From JBBRYW01 sp038253945 (lineage in GTDB: Bacteria; Actinomycetota; Thermoleophilia; Gaiellales; Gaiellaceae): a DNA stretch of 64,000 nt. This document shows, in pieces, positions 1-7,501 of the stretch (positions are counted from its first letter, which is position 1; every line of letters begins with the position of its first letter). The notes beneath the pieces are model-generated. The model was not told where the DNA came from. It searched no databases and saw only the letters and a list, made by a program, of their open reading frames with translations. The DNA lies in NCBI GenBank assembly GCA_038253945.1, contig JBBSGR010000003.1:225334-289333 (forward strand), read 5' to 3'. The translations under genes and the position numbers were made by a program.

Positions 1-555
1 GTTGATTCCCGTCTGGATCGTCAGGAGCGCCGGCGTGTCGACCTCGACCACGTCGACGAGGCCGCCCTCGAGCTCGCGGTTGACCCTCGCAGGACCGGAG
101 CCGTCCCACTCGATCTTCGTCACGACGGCGACCCTGGGCAGGCCGAGGAGGTCGGCCAGCGCCGTGCCCGTCGCCGCCTGCACCGAGTCGCTCGACTGCA
201 CGCCGGCGAAGACGAGATCCGGCGACTCCCGCTCGACCGTCGGCGCCAGCGCGCGGGCGAGCGCGATCGGGTCGGTGGGGCCATCGAGGGTCAGCCGGAC
301 CCCGCGGTCCGCGCCCATCGCGAGACAGCGGCGCATCGCCTCCTCCACTTGCTCGGGACCGGCCGACACGACGACGACCTCGTCGCCGTCCGAGCCCAGG
401 CGCTCGCGCAGGCGAAGCGCCTCCTCGGTCGCGTACGCGTCCCATTCGTTGAGCGCGTAGTCGAGGTAGTCGGGGTCCACGTCGCGCTCGTCCGGGGTGA
501 ACTCGACCTCGTCGCCGAGCGCCGCGACCTGCTTGACGCAGACGACGATCTTCAT
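1..555 (-). CDS. etfB: Electron transfer flavoprotein beta subunit (5' part)
   Basis: This open frame starts at ATG 555 and runs off the left edge, so 185 residues are visible. The N-terminus MKIVVCVKQVA, a central acidic stretch (TPDERDVDPDYLDYALNEWD) and the later AGVQSSDS segment match the beta subunit of ETF, which carries AMP and helps the alpha subunit hold FAD. It lies 39 nt downstream of the trimethylamine dehydrogenase gene on the same strand. ETF is the physiological electron acceptor of that enzyme, so the pair probably forms one operon, and etfA would be expected just beyond the window (inference). The partial length is due only to the window edge. Confidence 0.9.
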   Translation of the reverse strand, partial: MKIVVCVKQVAALGDEVEFTPDERDVDPDYLDYALNEWDAYATEEALRLRERLGSDGDEVVVVSAGPEQVEEAMRRCLAMGADRGVRLTLDGPTDPIALARALAPTVERESPDLVFAGVQSSDSVQAATGTALADLLGLPRVAVVTKIEWDGSGPARVNRELEGGLVDVVEVDTPALLTIQTGIN

Positions 556-594
556 CGGCCCCGACCCACCGCGCCGCTCGGATTCGCGATGGGC

Positions 595-2712
595 CTAGGC
601 CAGCGCAAGCTCCCTCTCGATCACCTTGCGCTCCCGGATGAACGGCTTGGGCACGTCCGGGTTGTCGGAGTCGATCTCGCGCGCGAGGCGGTGGCCCGAG
701 AAGACGCAGTCGGCGGTGAGCCGCGGCGCCTCGCAGTCGCCGATCCGGTAGAAGCCGGTGACTCCCTCCGCCGCGAGCGCGTCCTTGCCGATCCGATCCT
801 TGAGCTCGCGATAGAGCGCCTCGTTCGAGCGTCGCTGCGTGACGAGGACGAACGCGTCGGCCTCCCACTCGGTCTTGTGCTGCTCGTCGTAGACGTGGTA
901 AGAGGTCGCCTTCCCGTCCTCGATCGACTCGAGCATGTTGGAGGTCACGATCTCGACCTTGAGTTGGTGCAGCTTGCGGTGCTGGTTCGGCGCCTCGAGC
1001 GTGAAGTGCATGTACGGCGCGACCTGCCCCAGGTGCGTCATCAGGGTGACCTGCTTGCCTTCGAGGGCAAGCTTCTCGGCGAGCGAGACGCCCATGTAGT
1101 AGCCGTCGTTGTCCAGGATCAGCACCTTCTCGCCGGGTACCTCCTTGCCGTCTCGCATGATTTGCTCCGGCGTCAAGATGTTCGGCTTACCGGCGTCCGC
1201 ACCGGGAATCGTGTCGTGCGTGGCGCCGTTCAGCCCGTCCCCCACCCAGTACCCGCCGGTCGCGATCACGACGATCTCGGCGCCGTAGGTCTTGACGTCG
1301 TCGGCGGACAGGGTCGTCGACGGGATGAACTCGACGTTGCGAAGCTTGTCGATCTGGATCTTGCGGTAGTTGACGACGCGCGCCCACTCGCCGAGCCCCG
1401 GCAGCTGTGGGATCCAGCGCATGATCCCGCCCATCTCGTCCTGGGCCTCGACGAGGTGCACGCGCCGCATGCCGCGCTTGCCGAGGACCATCGCGCACTC
1501 CATCCCGGCCGGTCCGGCCCCGACGACGAGCACGTCGTTGTCGGCGTTCTCCGCCCGGTCGAACTTCTCCGGGTGCCAACCGCGGCGGTACTCCTCGCCG
1601 GCGGTTGCATTCTGCGTGCAGATGATCGGCGGGCCGCCGATCTCCCAGCGCGAGATGCAAACGTTGCAGCCGATGCACTCCCGAATGTCGTCCAGCCGGC
1701 CCTCCTCGATCTTCTTCGGCAGGAACGGGTCGGAGATCGAGGGACGGCAGGTCGCGATGATGTCGAGCTTGCCCGAGTTGATCGCGTCGATCATCAGGTC
1801 GGGGTTCGTGAACCGGCCGACGCCGAGCACGGGCTTCTTCGAGACCTTCTTCACAGCCTCCTGCCACGGCAGCATGCGCCCCGACGGGTAGAAGCGCGAC
1901 GGCGTCGCGTCCTCGCCCCATTCCGAGATGCCGGAGACGTTGATATCCCAGACGTCCACGATATCGTCGCAGAGCTCGACGAAGGGCAGGCAGTCGCGCT
2001 CGAGCTGCGTCCCCGCGTCGCCCATGAACATGTCGGTCGACATGCGGACGGCAATCGCGCAGTCGTCGCCGACCGCCTCGCGGACCTGCTCGATCGTCTC
2101 GCGCCAGAAGCGCGCGCGGTTCTCGAACGACCCGCCGTACTCGTCGGTGCGCTTGTTGTAGTACGGCGTCAGGAATTGCTGCGGCAGGTAGGAGTGCGAG
2201 CCGTAGACGTAGACGATGTCGAAGCCGGCCTCGCGGGCACGCAGGGCTGCATCGACGTAGAGCTGCTGAACCTCGCGGATGTCGTCTTTGTCCATCTCCT
2301 TCGCATATGTCAGGTGCTCGAAGTCGCTCGGAATTTGCGACGGGCCCCGCGGAACGCAGCGCGACTCCATGCACGGAGCGTGCGGGCCGCCGTACCAGAG
2401 CTCTGCGGCAGCGAGCGCGCCGTGATCGTGCAGCATCTCGCACATGACCGAGAGGTTCTTGACGTCGTCGTCGTCCCAGAGGCGCGCGGAGACCCGGTGG
2501 CTGTCGTCCGACTCGGGCGAGATCGAGCAGTACTCGGTGCAGCAGGCGCCATAACCGCCCTCCGCCTTCAGCGCCCGGAAATACGCCTGATTCAGCGGCT
2601 TCTCGGACCCGAAGCCGTTGCAGTGGGGGATCTGGTAGAAGCGGTTCTTCATCGTCTTCGGGCCGAGCTGGATCGGCTCGAAGAGGATGTCGTACTTCGG
2701 GTCACGCGCCAT
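595..2712 (-). CDS. tmd: Trimethylamine dehydrogenase
   Basis: A 705-residue iron-sulfur flavoprotein: N-terminal TIM barrel of the old-yellow-enzyme type, then FAD/NAD-like binding domains. It oxidises trimethylamine to dimethylamine plus formaldehyde and passes electrons to ETF. Counting without the initial Met, Cys30 (in NRFYQIPHCNG) matches the residue that binds 6-S-cysteinyl FMN; Tyr169, His172 and Asp267 match the catalytic set; Tyr60, Trp264 and Trp355 match the aromatic bowl; Cys345, 348, 351 and 364 match the 4Fe-4S ligands of the Methylophilus enzyme. As I recall, dimethylamine dehydrogenase has Gln at position 60, so Tyr60 favours trimethylamine. ATG 2712 follows an AAGGAGG site. 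The permease gene lies upstream and etfB downstream. Confidence 0.93.
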   Translation of the reverse strand: MARDPKYDILFEPIQLGPKTMKNRFYQIPHCNGFGSEKPLNQAYFRALKAEGGYGACCTEYCSISPESDDSHRVSARLWDDDDVKNLSVMCEMLHDHGALAAAELWYGGPHAPCMESRCVPRGPSQIPSDFEHLTYAKEMDKDDIREVQQLYVDAALRAREAGFDIVYVYGSHSYLPQQFLTPYYNKRTDEYGGSFENRARFWRETIEQVREAVGDDCAIAVRMSTDMFMGDAGTQLERDCLPFVELCDDIVDVWDINVSGISEWGEDATPSRFYPSGRMLPWQEAVKKVSKKPVLGVGRFTNPDLMIDAINSGKLDIIATCRPSISDPFLPKKIEEGRLDDIRECIGCNVCISRWEIGGPPIICTQNATAGEEYRRGWHPEKFDRAENADNDVLVVGAGPAGMECAMVLGKRGMRRVHLVEAQDEMGGIMRWIPQLPGLGEWARVVNYRKIQIDKLRNVEFIPSTTLSADDVKTYGAEIVVIATGGYWVGDGLNGATHDTIPGADAGKPNILTPEQIMRDGKEVPGEKVLILDNDGYYMGVSLAEKLALEGKQVTLMTHLGQVAPYMHFTLEAPNQHRKLHQLKVEIVTSNMLESIEDGKATSYHVYDEQHKTEWEADAFVLVTQRRSNEALYRELKDRIGKDALAAEGVTGFYRIGDCEAPRLTADCVFSGHRLAREIDSDNPDVPKPFIRERKVIERELALA

Positions 2713-2784
2713 GAGGGGAGAACCTCCTTCGGAGCCGGGACGGCGCCATTCTGCTGACGCGCGGGGCGCCGCGCAAGTAGGTGC

Positions 2785-2813
2785 AGGAGGGGTGGCGAGC
2801 CACCACCCCTCCT
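2785..2813 (-). terminator. Perfect hairpin between permease and tmd
   Basis: An 11-bp perfect stem (AGGAGGGGTGG paired with CCACCCCTCCT) with a 7-nt loop lies in the 113-nt gap between the permease stop and the tmd start. There is no clear T tract. It could be a partial terminator or an mRNA processing/stabilising hairpin that sets different levels of transporter and enzyme within one operon. Confidence 0.6.
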
Positions 2814-2825
2814 GGGGACTTCGGG

Positions 2826-4307
2826 CTACGCGGCCGGAACGGAGGCGACCGACGTCTCCGCCTCGGCGGGCGGCATCGTCGGCGTCTCCTCGCGCAGGTG
2901 AACACGCTCGTGGTCCTGCACGACGCGGCGGAAGATGTAGAGCACGATCGAGCCGGCGAGGATCCCGATCCCGATCAGGAACTCCTTCTTGCCGCCGTAG
3001 CCGGTGAGGTTGGGGTACCGGGCGCCGACGACGAGGAAGACCGCGTTCGAGATCATGATGACGACTGCGATCGGGAGCCAGATCGAGCTGACCTTGATCG
3101 GACGCGGCCAGTTCGGCCTGTCTTTTCGCAGCAGCAGGAATCCCGACATCGCCGCCACGTGCGCGAAGACGTAGCCGATGTTGCTCATGTAGAGGATCGC
3201 CAGGTTGCTCGAGATGAAGAGGACGAGCGCGACGTTGACGACCAGGTCGACGGTCATCGCCCGCGCCGGGACGTGGAACCGGTTCAGGACTCCCAGCTCC
3301 TTGATCGTCATCCCGGCCCTCGAGATCCCGTAGAGCGCGCGGCCGGCGTCGGCTGTCGAGGAGTTCATCGAGAGGACGAGGCTCGCCAGCAGGAAGATCA
3401 GGAGGACGCTGGCGAAGCCGCTGCCGACGACCTGGTTGAAGATGTTGACGTAGAACTGCCCCTCGGCGCCGTTCTTGTTGACCGCGTCGACGCTCGCCGT
3501 GCCACCGACGCCGAGCGGCAGCAGGGTGTAGACGAAGAGCGAGAAGACGGCGGACGAGCGCAGCGCGAGCGCCGTGTCTCGCCTCGTGTCGTGGTACTCC
3601 GGGGCGAAGCTCGCACACACCTCGATCCCGTATGCCGACCAGGCCATGATGAAGAGCCAGACGAACGCAACCTTCAGGCCGCCCCAGTCTCCGTTGACCG
3701 TCCAGGTGAGGTTCGAGCTGTGCCAGTCGCCCGTCAGGAACGGCACGAGCGTCAGCACGATCAGGGGAAGCATCAACAGCCCCCCGGTGACGTATCCGAC
3801 CCACAGCGCCGGTTTCACGCCGAGGATGTTGAAGAGCCAGACTGCGGAGATCGCCACGATCGCGATCACGTGGGGCAGGCCGATGTGGTTACTGCCGATG
3901 CTGAAGTACGTGTTGGAGGCTTCCCCCGGGAACCACTTGGCTTCGATCAGGTCACCGATGATCTTCCCGAAGATCGAGAGCACGACCGACCAGCCGATCC
4001 AGTAGCCGAAGGTCGCGACCGGGCCGACCAGCGAGAAGTACTTCCTCCAGCCCTCGTGCGCATAGAGCGCGATACCGCCGGACTGATTCGGGAACATTGC
4101 CGCGGTCTCGGAGTAGATCCAGTTCGAGAGCAAGCCAATGGTCGCCGAGATGCCCCACAGGGCCAACGAGCCCCACGCACCGAGCACGCCGATCGAGAAC
4201 CCGAGGGAGCCGATCAGGAAACCGGGGTTGCAGAGCGCGATGACAAAGCCGTCGTACCACCGAAGAGCCTTCAGGAGCTGGCGCTCCTCAACGACCGCTT
4301 CCGCCAC
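2826..4307 (-). CDS. APC-family permease, likely amine or amino-acid uptake
   Basis: 493 residues, about 12 hydrophobic segments, with the N-terminal layout of APC (amino acid-polyamine-organocation) transporters (LLKALRWYDGFVIALCNPGF and the following small-residue helix). The start is GTG 4307, preceded by GAGGAGG at good distance. It stands upstream of tmd and etfB on the same strand, with a 113-nt gap, so uptake of a methylated amine or a related compound is a reasonable guess from context; the substrate cannot be read from the sequence. The C-terminal tail after the last helix is about 40 residues, charged and cytoplasmic. Confidence 0.85.
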   Translation of the reverse strand: MAEAVVEERQLLKALRWYDGFVIALCNPGFLIGSLGFSIGVLGAWGSLALWGISATIGLLSNWIYSETAAMFPNQSGGIALYAHEGWRKYFSLVGPVATFGYWIGWSVVLSIFGKIIGDLIEAKWFPGEASNTYFSIGSNHIGLPHVIAIVAISAVWLFNILGVKPALWVGYVTGGLLMLPLIVLTLVPFLTGDWHSSNLTWTVNGDWGGLKVAFVWLFIMAWSAYGIEVCASFAPEYHDTRRDTALALRSSAVFSLFVYTLLPLGVGGTASVDAVNKNGAEGQFYVNIFNQVVGSGFASVLLIFLLASLVLSMNSSTADAGRALYGISRAGMTIKELGVLNRFHVPARAMTVDLVVNVALVLFISSNLAILYMSNIGYVFAHVAAMSGFLLLRKDRPNWPRPIKVSSIWLPIAVVIMISNAVFLVVGARYPNLTGYGGKKEFLIGIGILAGSIVLYIFRRVVQDHERVHLREETPTMPPAEAETSVASVPAA

Positions 4308-4424
4308 CTGACACCTCCTCTGAGAGAACGCGCGTACTTAACCACACTACGAGCGCGAACGCCCTGTCAGTTTCGAGAAGACGCCCCACCGACCCCGCGA
4401 TGCTTCCGAATTAGACTGAACTCC

Positions 4425-4778
4425 ATGAAGGGACCTCCGATCACGATTCGCTGCGAGTGCGGCGAGGTCGAGCGCGTGCCGTACGGCGAGACGTGGGGCT
4501 GCGAGGGCTGCGGGCGCCGGTGGAATACGGCGAGGATCCCCCCCGACGAGTACTGGGCGATTCTGCGTGACATGCGGCGCTTCCGCCTCTCGGCGATCGG
4601 CGCGGCGATCCTTCTCGCTGTCACATTCGGCGGCCTCGCGATCTTCGTCGCCGAGTCGCTCTTCCTCTTCTTGCCCGTCGTTCTGGCCGGCTGGTACATC
4701 TGGTACATGCCACTCTGGCGGCGCAAGGTGCGGGAACGCGCGCGCAATCTCCCCCGCTGGAACCTGCATCCGGAGTAG
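4425..4778 (+). CDS. Small membrane protein with N-terminal zinc-ribbon-like motif
   Basis: 117 residues, ATG 4425. The N-terminus has two cysteine pairs (CEC at 10-12 and CEGC at 26-29) spaced like a small zinc ribbon, followed by two closely spaced hydrophobic helices (roughly residues 55-75 and 78-95) and a basic tail. No family name is recognised. It is divergent from the permease with 117 nt between starts, so the two promoters must lie in that gap. The UspA-like gene follows 13 nt downstream, probably in the same transcript. Confidence 0.65.
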   Translation: MKGPPITIRCECGEVERVPYGETWGCEGCGRRWNTARIPPDEYWAILRDMRRFRLSAIGAAILLAVTFGGLAIFVAESLFLFLPVVLAGWYIWYMPLWRRKVRERARNLPRWNLHPE

Positions 4779-4791
4779 GGACGGGCGCAGG

Positions 4792-5259
4792 GTGCTCACT
4801 CTCCGGCGGCCGCGACCAAGCGCTCCTGGCCCGGTAGGCGCGGCCGGCAGCCGCCCCGTTCTCCTGGCCACGCTCGGCGTGCCGTTCGATTCAGCGGCTG
4901 TCGAGGTAGCGTGCGACGCGGCGGTCGAGTGCGGTCAGCCGCTGATCCTCGTCAACGTGGTCGAGCTGCCGCCCCTGCCGCTATCGGTGATGCTGGGCGT
5001 CGACCAGGTTGATCCTCCGGACCTCGCCGAGGCGCTGCGCGCCCCTGCCGAGCTCGCGCACTCGCTCGGCGTGGCCGTCGAGCGTCTGCGGGTGCGGAGC
5101 CCGCGAGTGGTCGAGGCCTTGCTCGAAACCGTCGCCGAGCGCGAGCCGGGCTTGTTCTGCTTCGGCCCCGACCGATCCCAGCTCTCGCGCCGCGTCTACC
5201 GCAAGGCGTCGGAGGCGGTGCGGGAGCGCGCGTCCTGTCTCGTCTGGCTCGCGACCTGA
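4792..5259 (+). CDS. UspA-like universal stress protein
   Basis: 155 residues from GTG 4792. After a short basic leader, the pattern RPVLLATLGVPFDSAAVEVA, the strand LILVNVVEL and the final strand CLVWLAT fit the single-domain alpha/beta fold of universal stress proteins. The family's ATP-binding G-x2-G-x9-G-S motif is not clear here (the equivalent area reads FCFGPDRSQLSRRVYRKASE), so nucleotide binding is doubtful. The start is inferred from the position of the preceding stop; it converges with the MFS gene, 28 nt apart. Confidence 0.6.
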   Translation: MLTLRRPRPSAPGPVGAAGSRPVLLATLGVPFDSAAVEVACDAAVECGQPLILVNVVELPPLPLSVMLGVDQVDPPDLAEALRAPAELAHSLGVAVERLRVRSPRVVEALLETVAEREPGLFCFGPDRSQLSRRVYRKASEAVRERASCLVWLAT

Positions 5260-5287
5260 CGGTCCCACGGCGCTCGCCGCCTCTCGG

Positions 5288-6379
5288 TCAACGCCTGAAT
5301 GCAGCGGGCGCGGCAAGCATGGCCGCGGCGAGCACAACCCCGCCGCCCACGAAGACGACGCCGTTCCAGCCCCACGCCTCCCACGCGATTCCCGGCAAGT
5401 AGGCGCCGAGTAGCCCGGAGAGGTAGTACGAGCTGAAGTACAGGGCACTCGCCGCGCCGCGATCTGTCCGGGCCGCTGCGAAGACGCCCACCTGAGCCGC
5501 CGTCGCGCCGGTGAACATCGCCATCGTCAGCAGTGCGAGGCCGGGGACCAGCGTGACCATGCCGTCCGGCAGGGAGAGCAGCAGGCCTGCAACCGCCACC
5601 AGCAGCGCCCCGAGCAGCAAGCGTAGCCAACCCACCCGATCGGCAAGGCGGCCGGCCACGGGGCCGGCGGCTCCGAACAGCCACAGGAGGAAGATCAGGC
5701 CGCGTGCAGCTGCCCCCAGCGAGAACGGCGGCGCCTCCAAGCGGAAGGTGATGTAGGAGAAGACACCGACGAAGCTGAAGAAGAGCGCGCTGCCACTGAA
5801 TGCGGTACGGAGCAGCGCGACATTTCGAAGGTGGCGACCGATTCCTTGCAGACGCGGCTCCTCACGGGTGGCGGCGGGCACGTCCGGAAGCGTGTGGTAC
5901 ATCACGAGCGCGGCAGCGAGCGGCAGCACCGCAAGGGCGCCGATCGCAGAGCGCCACCCGATCCAGCTCGCGAGCAGCGCGACGCCGACGCGACCGATGA
6001 GGCCACCCGCCACGAGCGACGAGACGTAGTAGCCCATGGCGAGGCCACCGAGGCGAGGAGCGAACGCCTCCATCACGTACGGGACGCCGACCGTGAGCAA
6101 GCCCGGCATGCACAGACCCTGGGCCGCGCGGGCGGCGAGTAGCGCCGCAAAGGTCGGGGCGACTGCGGCGGCGATCGTCGGCGGGACGAGGAGAACGCTC
6201 GCGACGAGGAGGGAGCGCCGGCGTCCATACCGGTCGGAGAGCGGGCCCCAGAGCCAGGCGCCCACAGCCACGGCGAGCATGACGCTCGAGATCGTGAGTC
6301 CGGCGCGCGGCGGGCTGACGGCGAATGCAGAGCCGATCTCGGGCAGGATCGCCTGCGTCGAGTACATCGTCGCGAACAT
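5288..6379 (-). CDS. MFS transporter (YnfM/AraJ-like), 5' end uncertain
   Basis: 363 residues from the first ATG, with 11-12 hydrophobic segments and the MFS loop 2-3 signature GPLSDRYGRRRS. Efflux or uptake of a small molecule at the inner membrane is likely; substrate unknown. The first transmembrane helix clearly begins before ATG 6379 (LAGFLIGAAGMFATMYSTQ), yet the in-frame codons back to a TAG at 6458-6460 contain no ATG, GTG or TTG. Either a rare start (for example CTG) is used, or a stop has cut the original 5' end. The family is usually about 400 residues, which supports a missing N-terminus. Confidence 0.75.
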   Translation of the reverse strand: MFATMYSTQAILPEIGSAFAVSPPRAGLTISSVMLAVAVGAWLWGPLSDRYGRRRSLLVASVLLVPPTIAAAVAPTFAALLAARAAQGLCMPGLLTVGVPYVMEAFAPRLGGLAMGYYVSSLVAGGLIGRVGVALLASWIGWRSAIGALAVLPLAAALVMYHTLPDVPAATREEPRLQGIGRHLRNVALLRTAFSGSALFFSFVGVFSYITFRLEAPPFSLGAAARGLIFLLWLFGAAGPVAGRLADRVGWLRLLLGALLVAVAGLLLSLPDGMVTLVPGLALLTMAMFTGATAAQVGVFAAARTDRGAASALYFSSYYLSGLLGAYLPGIAWEAWGWNGVVFVGGGVVLAAAMLAAPAAFRR

Positions 6380-6457
6380 GCCGGCGGCGCCGATCAGGAA
6401 GCCGGCGAGGCCGCTGGCACCTTCAGGCGGCGACGAGCGGGCGATCAGTCGCGCGGG

Positions 6458-6625
6458 CTACTCGGCGGCGGCCGGCGGGTCGGAGACGCCCCGCGGCGAG
6501 GCACGAAGACGGGCCGTCTCGGCGCCGCTCGCTCGGGCGCGCTCGCCCGACTCGAGCGCGCCGCTCTCGTCGAGAACCTCACGCCTGACGACCGCGCCGA
6601 GCTGCTGAGGGGGCAGTCCGGCCAT
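6458..6625 (-). CDS. Short open frame upstream of, and in frame with, the MFS gene
   Basis: 55 codons from ATG 6625 to the TAG that limits the MFS frame. The product is polar, Ala/Arg/Glu-rich and matches nothing I know. Because it shares the MFS frame it may be the former N-terminal extension of the transporter, separated by one nonsense codon, or simply a chance frame in GC-rich DNA. Confidence 0.25.
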   Translation of the reverse strand: MAGLPPQQLGAVVRREVLDESGALESGERARASGAETARLRASPRGVSDPPAAAE

Positions 6626-6683
6626 CGAAGATTCTCATTCCAGCGGCGTCGCGTTCCTAAACCGCCATCGCTGGACTCGAAGG

Positions 6684-6910
6684 TCAAGCTCCCAGCCGCT
6701 CGACGAGGGCCTGCTCGGCGGCCGCGAGCGCCTCCGACAGCTTCTCCGGGTCGCGGCCGCCCGCGCGCGCCATCGTCGGCCGGCCTCCGCCGCCGCCGAC
6801 GAGCGCCGCCGTCTTGACGACGTCCGCCGCGCTGACGCGCTCCGCGACACTCGGGTCGAGGTTGGTAACAAGGTGAACGCGCCCGTTGTCCCGCGCGCCA
6901 CCGTAGTAGA
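6684..6910 (-). pseudogene. Duplicated 3' end of alaS
   Basis: About 225 bp repeat the last 75 codons of the intact alaS gene ending at 7502, with the same stop position. The encoded segment from NGRVHLVTNLDPSVAERVSA to the final LGA is nearly identical to the C-terminal DHHA1/oligomerisation part of alanyl-tRNA synthetase. The copy has two whole-codon deletions (one in the poly-Gly run, one in KTAAAL) and a few substitutions, so its frame stays open. Upstream of about 6910 homology stops and no convincing start is present. I read it as a partial tandem duplication; a short expressed DHHA1 peptide is possible but unsupported. Confidence 0.8.
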
Positions 6911-7501
6911 CGGCGAGCACCCTGCTCAGGGCGGATTGTAACGCCGACCCACCCGGTCGCCGGCACCGCCTTCCGAAGACACGGACGGCCTGCTCGGCGC
7001 AGTGGGCATACGTCCGGCCGGGAGCGTCCCCGCTACGTGCTGGATCATTCGGTCGCCTCCTCCGGCTCGTAGGGGCCTGCTGCAGCGCCAATGGATTAGG
7101 TCGCGATGCTAGGGCTGAGAGGGCTCGCTGTGGCTTCAATACCTCATCTTCCGGCCAACTCTCTTCAAAGTTGTTGCGTGACCGGCGCTTATCCGCACGA
7201 GCGAGGCGGTGTCTGTGTATCTGTCGAGTTCGGCGGAGCGATTCCGGGAACATCCGTGGATCCCAGCTGTGTGCCTGAATTGTCGAGTGCGACGAGCTCC
7301 GTAGGCTGTTCACCTCTAGTCAGCTGATCAGATGACAGTCGTAGGACGAACGCTCCGGTCTTCGTGATGGGCACGATGCGATCGTGGCAGTTCGAGAAAT
7401 TCGCTCGTAGGCGCGATACGTCGGATCTCGACTGACCGAGCACGAAGCCCACGGCCTGAGGGCATCGCGCTCGGCGAAGGCTTGCAGGGCGGCTCGAACG
7501 G
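6911..7501. other. 591-nt spacer between alaS and its partial copy
   Basis: No coding frame here has a recognisable product. The part at 7080-7330 is less GC-rich than its surroundings and carries only short unconvincing frames on both strands. It may be what remains of the DNA that was duplicated or inserted when the alaS fragment arose. Confidence 0.5.

Noticed and set aside
349..2757. An 802-codon plus-strand frame over tmd
   Set aside because: Antisense shadow of trimethylamine dehydrogenase, whose cofactor and active-site residues all match.
7106..7327. Small plus-strand frame in the alaS spacer
   Set aside because: No ribosome site, no recognisable motif and no support from neighbours.
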